This document shows, piece by piece, positions 1 to 6,351 of a stretch of DNA of 8,260 nucleotides. Numbering within the stretch: position 1 is the stretch's first letter; the number at the start of each line of letters is the position of its first letter. The translations under genes were made by a program, and so were the position numbers. Location of the stretch: the NCBI GenBank assembly GCA_003533975.1, contig DQCL01000130.1, positions 1 through 8,260 on the forward strand, read 5' to 3'. Under the pieces are notes generated by a model. The model worked only from the letters and a program-made list of their open reading frames with translations, did no database searches and was not told the DNA's origin. This stretch comes from Octadecabacter sp. (lineage in GTDB: Bacteria > Pseudomonadota > Alphaproteobacteria > Rhodobacterales > Rhodobacteraceae).

Positions 1-919
1 GTTCGGCCTCAAGCGCGGCCATACAGCCCATACCTGCGGATGTAACTGCTTGGCGATATTTGTGATCGATCAAGTCTCCCGCTGCAAAAACGCCAGGAAT
101 TGACGTCGCGGTACTGTCAGGCTGAGTGACAACATAGCCGCCCATGTGGGTTTCAAGGTGGTCCTTGACCAATTCGTTGGCAGGCGCGTGGCCGATTGCG
201 ATGAAAACACCTTTGGCTGGAGTGTCTGTGATTTCGCCGGTCTTCACGTTTTTGGTTTTGACCCCTTCAACGCCAAGCGGGTTGTCACCGCCGTAGACTT
301 CCTCAAGCTGGTTGTCCCAAAGCGGCACGATTTTTGGGTTTTTCATCAGACGGTCAATCAGGATGGCCTCGGCGCGCAATTCGTCGCGGCGGTGAATCAG
401 CGTGACCTTGGATGCGAAATTGGTGAGGAACAGCGCTTCTTCGACGGCGGTGTTCCCGCCACCGACGACAACGATTTCCTGACCGCGATAGAAGAAGCCA
501 TCGCATGTGGCGCAGGCTGACACGCCGAAGCCTTTGAATTTCTCTTCGGTTTCAAGGCCGAGCCATTTGGCGCGTGCGCCCGTGGCAAGAATGATCGCGT
601 CAGCCTCGTAGACGGTGCCGGAGTCCGATTGGCAAACGAAAGGGCGCTTGGAGAAGTCGATGGACGAGATAATGTCCCCGATGATTTCGGTGCCCATCGC
701 GCGGGCGTGTGCCTCCATGCGGAGCATCAAGTCGGGGCCTTGTACTTCATTGTCGCCAGGCCAGTTCTCAACTTCGGTTGTGGTGGTTAGCTGCCCACCG
801 GGTTCAATGCCTTGCACAAGGATCGGATCCAACATGGCGCGGCTGGCGTAAACGCCGGCTGTGTATCCAGTCGGGCCGGAGCCGATGATAAGAACTTTAG
901 TTTTGCGTGTGTCGGCCAT
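1..919 (-). CDS. trxB: Thioredoxin-disulfide reductase, 3' end outside window
   Basis: Cytosolic FAD flavoenzyme that passes electrons from NADPH to thioredoxin. The translation starts MADTRKTKVLIIGSGPTG. It shows the FAD-binding GSGPTG (residues 13-18), the redox-active CATC (Cys136 and Cys139, codons at 503-514) followed by DGFF, the NADPH-binding GGGNTAVEEA (153-162), an HRRDELRAE stretch, and the C-terminal FAD motif GDLIDHKYRQAVTSAGMGC near the window edge. About 306 codons are present; the family is usually a little over 310 residues, so only a short C-terminal tail is missing. The ATG at 919 is chosen because AAGGGGA lies about 6 bases upstream and the Rossmann motif follows at the normal distance. 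It is transcribed away from the Lrp-type regulator at 1087. A TTATAT hexamer (minus strand, 943-948) is a possible -10 box, without a convincing -35. Identification is firm. Confidence 0.97.
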   Translation of the reverse strand, partial: MADTRKTKVLIIGSGPTGYTAGVYASRAMLDPILVQGIEPGGQLTTTTEVENWPGDNEVQGPDLMLRMEAHARAMGTEIIGDIISSIDFSKRPFVCQSDSGTVYEADAIILATGARAKWLGLETEEKFKGFGVSACATCDGFFYRGQEIVVVGGGNTAVEEALFLTNFASKVTLIHRRDELRAEAILIDRLMKNPKIVPLWDNQLEEVYGGDNPLGVEGVKTKNVKTGEITDTPAKGVFIAIGHAPANELVKDHLETHMGGYVVTQPDSTATSIPGVFAAGDLIDHKYRQAVTSAGMGCMAALEAE

Positions 920-990
920 GATGATCCCCTTTGTTGCTGTCCATATAAGCAGCGATGCCTGTGGGGAAAAGGGGGGGCGCGCAGGAGAGT

Positions 991-1031
991 GGGTGCGAAG
1001 GAATATTGCGGGGTGGCGAAATATTGTTGCG
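991..1031. repeat. Imperfect tandem repeat in trxB/lrp divergent region
   Basis: Two adjacent copies, 991-1010 and 1011-1031, share GGGTG(G)CGAA followed by an AATATTG core (1002-1008 and 1020-1026, 18 bp apart). AATATT is self-complementary, so each core is a small palindrome. The copies sit between two divergent genes, one of which encodes an Lrp/AsnC regulator. Proteins of that family often bind several phased AT-centred sites near their own promoter. An operator role is inferred; only the repetition is seen directly. Confidence 0.4.
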
Positions 1032-1086
1032 CATGGTCGGGGGTGCGCGTATGAATCGCGACAGCCACAAGGGGACACGCGCAACC

Positions 1087-1587
1087 ATGCCAGGACAGAA
1101 GTTAGACGAAATCGACCGGATGATTCTTGCAGAGCTGCAAGCGGACGGTCGAATGACCAACGTTGAACTGGCGAAGCGCGTCGGTATTTCAGCGCCCCCG
1201 TGTCTGCGCCGTGTTCGAACCTTGGAAGATCAAGGGTTCATTCGGGGCTATCATGCGGACGTGAATTCACGCGAGCTGGGCTTTGAAGTGCAGGTTTTTG
1301 CGATGGTCGGATTGGTGAGCCAAGCTGAAATTGATCTCAGCGCGTTCGAAGCAAAATGCCAAGGCTGGCCGCTTGTACGTGAATGCCACATGTTGAACGG
1401 CGAGGTCGATTTCGTGCTGAAATGCGTGGCGCCTGATCTACGCACGTTCCAGAATTTCCTGACAGAAGAACTGACCAGTGCCGACAACGTAGCAAGCGTG
1501 AAGACGTCATTGGTTATTCGCGGCGCAAAGGATGAACCGGGTGTGCCGTTTGATGTTCTTGAAGAACGTCTGAAGCGCGACGCGTAA
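1087..1587 (+). CDS. Lrp/AsnC-family transcriptional regulator
   Basis: A 166-aa DNA-binding regulator of the feast/famine family, which senses amino acids or related ligands and forms multimers on DNA. The N-terminal AsnC-type winged helix-turn-helix spans about residues 5-60 (KLDEIDRMILAELQADGR, then ELAKRVGISAPPCLRRVRTLE). An RAM/ligand-binding domain covers about 65-150, with the GEVDFVLKCVAPDL segment typical of the family. The length is normal for a single-domain Lrp. In-frame ATGs also occur at 955 and 1051. I prefer 1087 because the family begins a few residues before KLDEIDR; AAGGGG lies 12 bases upstream, a rather long spacing, and 1051 also has a purine-rich GGGGG ahead of it. It is divergent from trxB and ends four bases from the convergent Hint gene. 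Its target genes and ligand cannot be read from the sequence. Confidence 0.93.
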   Translation: MPGQKLDEIDRMILAELQADGRMTNVELAKRVGISAPPCLRRVRTLEDQGFIRGYHADVNSRELGFEVQVFAMVGLVSQAEIDLSAFEAKCQGWPLVRECHMLNGEVDFVLKCVAPDLRTFQNFLTEELTSADNVASVKTSLVIRGAKDEPGVPFDVLEERLKRDA

Positions 1588-1591
1588 TGCC

Positions 1592-2395
1592 TTAGGCGAC
1601 CACGCTGAAATCCAGATCATGCAACGATAGGCGCGGATGCATAAGCATTCCGAACTGTTCGATCCGTTCAACGTGCGGGAACAGCCCCATGTAAAGTTCA
1701 AGCATTTCACCGCGTAGACCAAATTCATGACGTGCGCCGGGGTTATGGCTGTCCACTTCGACGCCGTTCACAGCGATCCGTTCGTGGGCCGTGAAACCCA
1801 GCTGGAATACCTGAACAGGTGCTTGTGGCTGAATTTCGACAATGTTCACGCCATCAATAAAATCAGTTGCCGGAACGAAGGCAGCAGTGTGCCCTGTAAC
1901 ACGTTGAAGTGTAGGTGATTTTTGATAAAGCCGCGCCGATGGCCCGAGCAGTAGATCGGGCATCGGGCGGCCAATTCCGAGCGCATCAGCAGCGATGCGG
2001 ACCAGCTTTCCCATACGCGCGTCTTGCTGTGGCGCGTTGGGAACCACTGTCATCGAACCGCGCCAATGAACTGTTTGAAAGCCGTTGGTGACGGTCTTTA
2101 CTTGGTCACCGGGAAGGATGTCTTCGACAGCAACTACACCGCGATCCGTTTTGAGAAGAGCGCCGCGGGCGAGAGAGCCAAAACTGTCTTCAAACGCGCG
2201 ATGCGCCGGTGCGATGCGGGTAAAGTCGTCAATGTCGCCATTTGGAAGCAGATGGACGACCTCGTAGCGGCGCATGAGTTGCTGCGCGCGCTGAGGTCGT
2301 CCGTCTTGCCGAGTAAACCGGGCTGAGGAGGCCACCGGAACTTTGCGTTTTCCCTGCGCGAGGCCCGCGCGGGCTGTGGGGGTCGTGTTCATCAT
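1592..2395 (-). CDS. Hint-domain protein with degenerate catalytic positions
   Basis: About 267 aa. The middle and C-terminal parts resemble the Hint_2 (hedgehog/intein-like) domain of Rhodobacterales proteins: GSLARGALLKTDRGVVAVEDILPGD (about 73-97), HWRGS, LVRIAADALGIG, PDLLLGPSARL (146-156), DFIDGVNIVEI and HERIAVNGVEVDSHNPG. The usual N-terminal nucleophilic Cys of the block (CFxxGTLI-like) aligns with Ser74. The usual SPQHRxL histidine segment reads GPSARLY, so self-processing looks unlikely or altered. No signal peptide or membrane segment is obvious; the first 45 residues are basic and low in hydrophobics. The start is set at ATG 2395 (or the next codon, 2392) because GGTGA lies just upstream; the in-frame ATG at 2512 has no ribosome-binding site and would run through the candidate promoter. 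The role is unknown. The domain assignment comes from recalled family pattern, not a search. Confidence 0.8.
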   Translation of the reverse strand: MMNTTPTARAGLAQGKRKVPVASSARFTRQDGRPQRAQQLMRRYEVVHLLPNGDIDDFTRIAPAHRAFEDSFGSLARGALLKTDRGVVAVEDILPGDQVKTVTNGFQTVHWRGSMTVVPNAPQQDARMGKLVRIAADALGIGRPMPDLLLGPSARLYQKSPTLQRVTGHTAAFVPATDFIDGVNIVEIQPQAPVQVFQLGFTAHERIAVNGVEVDSHNPGARHEFGLRGEMLELYMGLFPHVERIEQFGMLMHPRLSLHDLDFSVVA

Positions 2396-2470
2396 GCGAT
2401 CACCAGTCTGGTTGGTCACATCATCTGTTGGCCCCCGCCAACAACATCTGAGGAGCGTTTCGTTAATTGG

Positions 2471-2500
2471 AATATGTCCTAACGCGCTTTGATCGGTCAA
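2471..2500 (-). promoter_or_regulatory. Candidate promoter for Hint-domain gene
   Basis: On the minus strand TTGACC (2500-2495) is followed after 18 bases by CATATT (2476-2471), a fair match to housekeeping sigma-70 boxes. Transcription would start near 2464, giving a leader of about 70 bases before the ATG at 2395. The position fits the chosen start. This is a motif call only. Confidence 0.4.
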
Positions 2501-2626
2501 ACATTCCTGCATTTCGGGGGTATATTGGGATCAATCAACACGAAACTACGCGGATTGTTGAGCGTAAGAGAACGCGGCTGCCATATTTCGCGAGTCTGTC
2601 GGGGGACGGCAAGGCCCCAAAACGAG

Positions 2627-2662
2627 AATCGCCGCCCCGCAGAATGCGACGGGACGGCGATT
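2627..2662 (-). terminator. Hairpin terminator behind the 55-aa gene
   Basis: The arms AATCGCCGCCCC (2627-2638) and GGGACGGCGATT (2651-2662) pair over 12 positions with one mismatch and a 12-base loop. Reading the minus strand, the stem is followed by CTCGTTTT. It lies about 50 bases past the stop of the 2715-2882 gene and before the Hint-gene promoter, so it separates two minus-strand transcription units. The wider stretch 2396-2714 contains no convincing gene; open frames there have no family features. Confidence 0.6.
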
Positions 2663-2714
2663 TCTGGCCAGCGAGGGAGGGCGCCGGCGATGTAAGTGGA
2701 TTTAGGTGACCAAG

Positions 2715-2882
2715 TTACGCAGCTGGGCGAACCGTGCGGATTTCCATGTCGGAGAGTGCCGCGACAGCGCGGCGGCTGGCGATAAAGGCTTCGCGGCGCA
2801 GGCCACGTTCCCACGGCATCTTCATGCTGCATGATTTGGCTTCGGCAATCGTAGACTGCATCCAACGGGGTGTCTTAGTCAT
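2715..2882 (-). CDS. Small basic protein, 55 aa, unknown function
   Basis: Starts [16 protein letters not shown] and contains [17 protein letters not shown] (22-38). It has eleven Lys/Arg against five Asp/Glu, with no signal peptide and no membrane segment. From memory, short proteins with a TPRW start and an MPWxRGxRRxAFIxxR core are common in Rhodobacteraceae, which suggests a real conserved gene rather than a chance frame. That comparison is recollection and not a search result. The ATG at 2882 is preceded by GAGGA at about 8 bases, a good ribosome-binding site; the open frame continues upstream to 3131 but that part has no such support. It lies downstream of pgeF on the same strand with a 260-base gap, so it is probably its own unit, closed by the hairpin at 2627-2662. 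I assign no function; the charge would fit nucleic-acid or ribosome contact. Confidence 0.72.
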   Translation of the reverse strand: MTKTPRWMQSTIAEAKSCSMKMPWERGLRREAFIASRRAVAALSDMEIRTVRPAA

Positions 2883-3142
2883 GGGCTGTTCCTCATGTAT
2901 GTCTTCTTGCTCGATGGGGTGAAGATGACGATGCAAAGCGGCATGAGTTTGGCTGGTTGCGAGAATTTTCAAATTATTTACGAGCCGTGCCGAGGAAAAT
3001 GTGGCGCGGTGTGAAGCGGCTGCAAGGGTCTGTATATTAAGGGTAATGTGCGCGATTGTGGACAGTCCGCCCCCTGAGGATGGGATTGTTTCCGGTTGAA
3101 GTTGGCAAAGAAATGGCAAAAGCCGCCGCATTTCAGTCCAGA

Positions 3143-3910
3143 TCAGGCCGTTGGTCCAAGTGTGATTGCTGCGATCAGGCGGCCGTAATCAGCCTCCTTG
3201 TTATGGGTCGTGCGGCGGTAGCTATAGAAGCGGTCCGGATCATTGTAAGTGCAATGCCGCGTCCATTCGGCTTGACCAACGCCGGCCTCGCGCAGGCGGT
3301 GTATACCCAGTGCCGGAAGGTCGAACTGGTATTTGCCGTTTTCGCCATTTGCAAAGAACCGCGCGAAGGCCGGATCTTTCGCAATGAAGTCTTCAAAGAA
3401 CTCTGGTCCGACTTCATAGGCGGTTTGGCTGATGCAAGGGCCAATAACGGCTGAGATATTGTCGCGCATTGCACCAAGGGCTTCCATCGCGTCGAGTGTG
3501 GTTTCCAGAACGCCATCAAGCGCACCTTTCCAGCCCGCATGGGCCGCACCGATGACGCCCGCAGTTGCATCCGCAAACAGCACCGGCTGACAATCGGCAG
3601 ACAGAACCGACAGCGCTACCCCCGGCGTTGCCGTGACCAGCGCGTCGGCTTTGGGGCGGTCGGTGTTGGGGGCGGTGACTGTTACAACATCGGGTGAATG
3701 GACTTGATACACGCCCATCAACGCGTCCGATGTCACACCCATCGCTTCGGCAACGCGGTTGCGGTTGATGGTGACGGCTTCGTGCTGGTCCGAGCTTCCT
3801 GTGCCGCAGTTGAGACCTTCGAACACGCCAGAAGATGCGCCGCCGCGACGGGTGAAGAACCCGTGGTGAAACGGGGACAGGCTGTCAGCGGTGATGATTT
3901 CTAGGGTCAA
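3143..3910 (-). CDS. pgeF: Peptidoglycan editing factor PgeF (YfiH/laccase-domain family)
   Basis: A 255-aa cytosolic enzyme of the multicopper-polyphenol-oxidase-like family (YfiH, DUF152). Members are implicated in keeping wrong amino acids out of peptidoglycan precursors, and some act on purine nucleosides. The metal-site signature is intact: His71 in YQVHSPDV, Cys107 in SADCQPV and His124 in [27 protein letters not shown] is at 16-34, [15 protein letters not shown] in the second half, and the C-terminal block is RFYSYRR. The length is normal. The start is TTG at 3910, which shares four bases with the TGA of the methyltransferase gene (TTGA); the next in-frame Met is residue 57, well inside the domain, so TTG is almost forced. 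Its ribosome-binding site is weak (TGGA), which points to translational coupling. It is the last gene of the lgt operon. Confidence 0.95.
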   Translation of the reverse strand: MTLEIITADSLSPFHHGFFTRRGGASSGVFEGLNCGTGSSDQHEAVTINRNRVAEAMGVTSDALMGVYQVHSPDVVTVTAPNTDRPKADALVTATPGVALSVLSADCQPVLFADATAGVIGAAHAGWKGALDGVLETTLDAMEALGAMRDNISAVIGPCISQTAYEVGPEFFEDFIAKDPAFARFFANGENGKYQFDLPALGIHRLREAGVGQAEWTRHCTYNDPDRFYSYRRTTHNKEADYGRLIAAITLGPTA

Positions 3911-4965
3911 GGTTCCAGTCCCGCAGGTGGCGGGGCCCCGTCAGGGTAGAGCCCCAGTACTTTGAACAGCGAACCCATTTCTGACGGGTGCGTCAAGCGG
4001 CGGTGGGCGGCAATGTGCTGATCTAGGGCGTCATTGCGCAAATTGTTGGCAAGTGTTTGGGCACGCTGCGTGATGCCGAGGCGTTCCAGAAACACACCTT
4101 GCGGGGTGAGGCGGGTGTGTTTGGCGGGGCTTGCGTTCGTTGCGATGGCCTCAAAGTCCACATGCGCGGTGATGTCGGCTTCGCCTGCGTTTGCGAACGG
4201 GTCAACCGGCGCGTGGTTTTGCAAGGCTTGCAGGGTGTCCCCAAGGGAGCGCCAATCGCCGTAATCAATTATAAGGGCCACGCCGCCGTGAGACGCGATG
4301 CGTGTGGCAATGTTTTGGGTGATCGCGGGAAGGGCGGGGCAATGTTCAACGATATCGCCCGCTTTGGTGTCGTTTAGGCGGTGGTCGAGCAGCGCGATGT
4401 GGGACGGGGCGGAGAGGCCAGCAACCAGTGCTTCGCCCTGAGCGCCGACCTGCACTTCGCGCCAACCGTTATCATCGCGGTGGAATTGGCGGATTGGCAG
4501 AGCGTCAAAGAATTCGTTGGCGACAAGGAACAGGGGCATGTCTGGTAGGGTGGTGATGTTATCGTGCCATGTGGCGTTGGGAACCCGCGTAGCCTGTTCC
4601 TTGCGCAGGGTTGGAGATGTTTCAACGAAGTGGACCTGAGCGGCGTCATTGAAGCCCGCAACGCTGTGTGTGGCCCGCAGGATGTCTGCCATTAATGTTC
4701 CACGGCCGGGGCCGAGTTCTGCCAATATGAAGGCTGCTGGCTGGCCTTGATCAAGCCACGCCTGCGCCAGTGATAAGCCGATGAGTTCACCAAACATTTG
4801 GGAAATTTCCGGCGCGGTGGTGAAATCCCCCGCAGCACCGAGCGGATCACGGGTGGCGTAATAGCCCAGCGTCGGGTGCATCAACGCATCGGCCATATAG
4901 TCGGCCAATGTGATCGGGCCCGACGTCGCAATACGCGCAACCGTAAGGTCGTGTAGTTTGTTCAT
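3907..4965 (-). CDS. SAM-dependent methyltransferase, MidA/NDUFAF7-like (COG1565)
   Basis: A 352-aa class I methyltransferase. The family signature GDFTTAPEISQMFGELIG is at 46-63, the SAM-binding motif I AELGPGRG at 82-89, and the family block VANEFFDALPIRQF at 148-161. ALIIDYGDW follows, and TPQGVFLERLGI lies near the C-terminus. The mitochondrial relative NDUFAF7 dimethylates an arginine of a complex I subunit during assembly; whether the bacterial protein modifies the NuoD counterpart is inference. The start is ATG 4965, whose ATGA overlaps the lgt stop by four bases. The frame extends to 5049, but that extension lies inside lgt and reads as low-complexity Asp/Pro/His. Its own stop overlaps the pgeF TTG. 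It is the middle gene of a translationally coupled trio. Confidence 0.92.
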   Translation of the reverse strand: MNKLHDLTVARIATSGPITLADYMADALMHPTLGYYATRDPLGAAGDFTTAPEISQMFGELIGLSLAQAWLDQGQPAAFILAELGPGRGTLMADILRATHSVAGFNDAAQVHFVETSPTLRKEQATRVPNATWHDNITTLPDMPLFLVANEFFDALPIRQFHRDDNGWREVQVGAQGEALVAGLSAPSHIALLDHRLNDTKAGDIVEHCPALPAITQNIATRIASHGGVALIIDYGDWRSLGDTLQALQNHAPVDPFANAGEADITAHVDFEAIATNASPAKHTRLTPQGVFLERLGITQRAQTLANNLRNDALDQHIAAHRRLTHPSEMGSLFKVLGLYPDGAPPPAGLEP

Positions 4966-5876
4966 GCTTTGCGGCGGGTGAGGATGATGACGATCAAACC
5001 GCCGAGGATCATCGGGATCGAAAGCGCTTGTCCTTGGGTCAGACCCCATGTGCCGAAGTCGTAGGCCCAGCCGATGGGGTTATCCTGAGAGGTGAATTGC
5101 GCGTCCGGTTGGCGCACAAATTCCACCATGAAACGTGACAGTCCGTAACCCATTAGGAAAACTGCAACGAGAGACCATTGCCGTTTCAGCCAGCCGCGTC
5201 TGAACGCGAGGTACATGATAATGGCGCCGAGAAGCAGGCCTTCAAGACCGGCCTCATACAGTTGACTGGGGTGGCGTGCGGGTTCGTCGCCGTAATAGAA
5301 CCACTGGCCAACCGTCGTGCAAAGCTGGCGGGCAGGGTCAACGCACATCGACGGGAATTTCACGCCCCAAGGCAGGTCGGTGGCGCGGCCCCAGAGTTCT
5401 GCGTTGATAAAGTTAGTAATGCGAACGAGAAAAATCCCCGGTGTCGCCGTAAGCGCGAGAATGTTGGCGACGTCGCCCAAGGGGGCACCATAGCGGCGTG
5501 CGCTGATGACAACGGCGACGCAGACGCCAATAAAACCGCCGTGGAACGACATGCCGCCGTCCCAGATGCGAAAGGCCGACAGTGGATCCCTTAGGAACTG
5601 GCCATTGCCATAAAACAGCACATAACCAACCCGCCCGCCTGCGATGATCCCGATGATGACCCAGGTCAGCAGGTCTTCGATTTGATCACGGGTGAGCGAG
5701 GGCGTGCCGTCGCGCCAGAGCGATAGGCGTTTGCTGGCGAGTACCGTGATCCACCAGCCGATGACGATGCCCACGATATAGCCCAAAGCATACCAACGCA
5801 GCGCGAAGGAGAACCCGAAAAGGGAAATGCTGAAAATCTCGGGTGAGATATCGGGGAAAGGGATTGCTGCCAACAT
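4962..5876 (-). CDS. lgt: Prolipoprotein diacylglyceryl transferase
   Basis: A 304-aa inner-membrane enzyme that moves diacylglycerol from phosphatidylglycerol to the lipobox Cys of prolipoproteins, the first step of lipoprotein maturation. Several hydrophobic segments are visible, starting with WYALGYIVGIVIGWWITVL (28-46). Landmarks are GGRVGYVLFY (80-89), DGGMSFHGG with the essential-type His112, RITNFINAELWGR (152-164, with Arg152, Asn155 and Glu160), HPSQLYEA (202-209) and VEFVRQPDAQF (from 251, with Glu252). The usual signature begins G-R-x-[GA]-N-F; here it is V151-R-I-T154-N-F, two substitutions, while the polar residues are kept. The start at ATG 5876 has AGGG about 5 bases upstream; the frame reaches 5939, but the family starts near this Met. 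It is the first gene of lgt - methyltransferase - pgeF and divergent from the UbiK-type gene. Confidence 0.96.
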   Translation of the reverse strand: MLAAIPFPDISPEIFSISLFGFSFALRWYALGYIVGIVIGWWITVLASKRLSLWRDGTPSLTRDQIEDLLTWVIIGIIAGGRVGYVLFYGNGQFLRDPLSAFRIWDGGMSFHGGFIGVCVAVVISARRYGAPLGDVANILALTATPGIFLVRITNFINAELWGRATDLPWGVKFPSMCVDPARQLCTTVGQWFYYGDEPARHPSQLYEAGLEGLLLGAIIMYLAFRRGWLKRQWSLVAVFLMGYGLSRFMVEFVRQPDAQFTSQDNPIGWAYDFGTWGLTQGQALSIPMILGGLIVIILTRRKA

Positions 5877-5905
5877 GTGCCCTGTTGTGACGCAGGGTGC
5901 GACGA

Positions 5906-5911
5906 TGTCAA
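5906..5911 (-). promoter_or_regulatory. Perfect TTGACA -35 box upstream of lgt
   Basis: The minus strand reads TTGACA at 5911-5906, inside the 101-bp region between lgt and the divergent UbiK-type gene. The hexamer 17 bases further on is ACAACA, a poor -10 box, so this is only a candidate for the promoter of the lgt operon. Confidence 0.3.
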
Positions 5912-5977
5912 CTGGTCTGCGGGGTTGTTTTGCATCCAATGCGCGCCCATATAGCGGATAACAGAATGGAGAACGCC

Positions 5978-6217
5978 ATGCAGACCCGTAACAAAGTCTT
6001 TGACGACATTTCGCAATTGATGACCAATGCTATGGGTGTGGCCCAAGGTGCCAAGGATGAAGCGCAGACAGCGATGTCGTCTATGGTAGACCGCTGGTTG
6101 GCAGATCGTGATTTTGTGACCCGCGAAGAATTCGAGGCCGTGCGCACGATGGCGCAGAAGGCACGTGAAGAGAACGCGAGCCTTCTGGCGCGTATTGAAG
6201 CGCTTGAAGGTAAGTAA
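5978..6217 (+). CDS. UbiK/BMFP-family ubiquinone biosynthesis accessory factor
   Basis: A 79-aa protein, mostly helical, with an MQTRNKVFDDISQLMTNAMG start, an amphipathic N-terminal half, the VTREEFEAVRTMAQKAREEN block (about 48-67) and a C-terminal coiled-coil-like ending LLARIEALEGK. This is the pattern of the BMFP/YqiC family. The Escherichia/Salmonella member (UbiK) binds membranes, forms trimers and supports aerobic ubiquinone synthesis. Length is typical. The ATG at 5978 has GGAG about 6 bases upstream; in-frame ATGs at 5897, 5939 and 5966 extend it without family support. It is divergent from lgt and followed by a strong intrinsic terminator at 6255-6281, so it is probably monocistronic. 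The family call is good; the ubiquinone role is carried over from enterobacterial relatives. Confidence 0.88.
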   Translation: MQTRNKVFDDISQLMTNAMGVAQGAKDEAQTAMSSMVDRWLADRDFVTREEFEAVRTMAQKAREENASLLARIEALEGK

Positions 6218-6254
6218 GCGGAGCGGCGTTGCCGCCCATTATGATTGATGGATT

Positions 6255-6281
6255 AGGGCTGCCGCTGGGTGGCCCTTTTTT
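6255..6281 (+). terminator. Intrinsic terminator of the UbiK-type gene
   Basis: AGGGCTGCC (6255-6263) pairs with GGTGGCCCT (6268-6276) over nine positions, two of them G-U, with a four-base GCTG loop. The stem runs directly into a run of six Ts (6276-6281). It lies 38 bases past the stop at 6217. Confidence 0.88.
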
Positions 6282-6306
6282 ATGTCGCGTGGGTTGAACG
6301 GGCGGA

Positions 6307-6350
6307 CTGGGGCGCTGCCCCAGACCCCGAGGTTTAAGAAACAAAAGAAG
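6307..6350. repeat. REP-like GC-rich hairpin element
   Basis: CTGGGGC (6307-6313) and GCCCCAG (6317-6323) form a perfect 7-bp stem with a three-base loop, followed by ACCCCGAGGTTTAAG and an A-rich purine tail up to 6350. It sits between the convergent 3' ends of the UbiK-type and monooxygenase genes. No T-run follows on either strand, so it is not a standard terminator. I recall very similar hairpins (a CTGGGG/CCCCAG stem followed by ACCCCGAGGT) recurring between genes in Rhodobacteraceae genomes; the copy number in this genome cannot be seen here. Confidence 0.45.
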
Positions 6351-6351
6351 T

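Noticed and set aside
955..1086. Longer Lrp-type protein starting at ATG 955 or 1051
   Set aside because: The added residues are Gly/Arg-rich, unlike the family, and would cover the tandem repeat. The family normally begins a few residues before KLDEIDR. A start at 1051 cannot be fully excluded.
2396..2714. Possible genes in the several open frames between the Hint gene and the 55-aa gene
   Set aside because: None has a ribosome-binding site or family features, and they cross the hairpin terminator and the candidate promoter. The ATG at 2512 in frame with the Hint gene also lacks a ribosome-binding site.
2883..3142. Upstream part of the open frame that contains the 55-aa protein, up to 3131
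   Set aside because: The amino-acid composition looks like non-coding translation, there is no ribosome-binding site, and a good one exists at 2882. I see no other gene in this 260-base gap.
5897..5977. UbiK-type protein starting at ATG 5897 or later upstream ATGs
   Set aside because: The extension has no family resemblance and overlaps the lgt promoter region; GGAG is correctly placed only for 5978.
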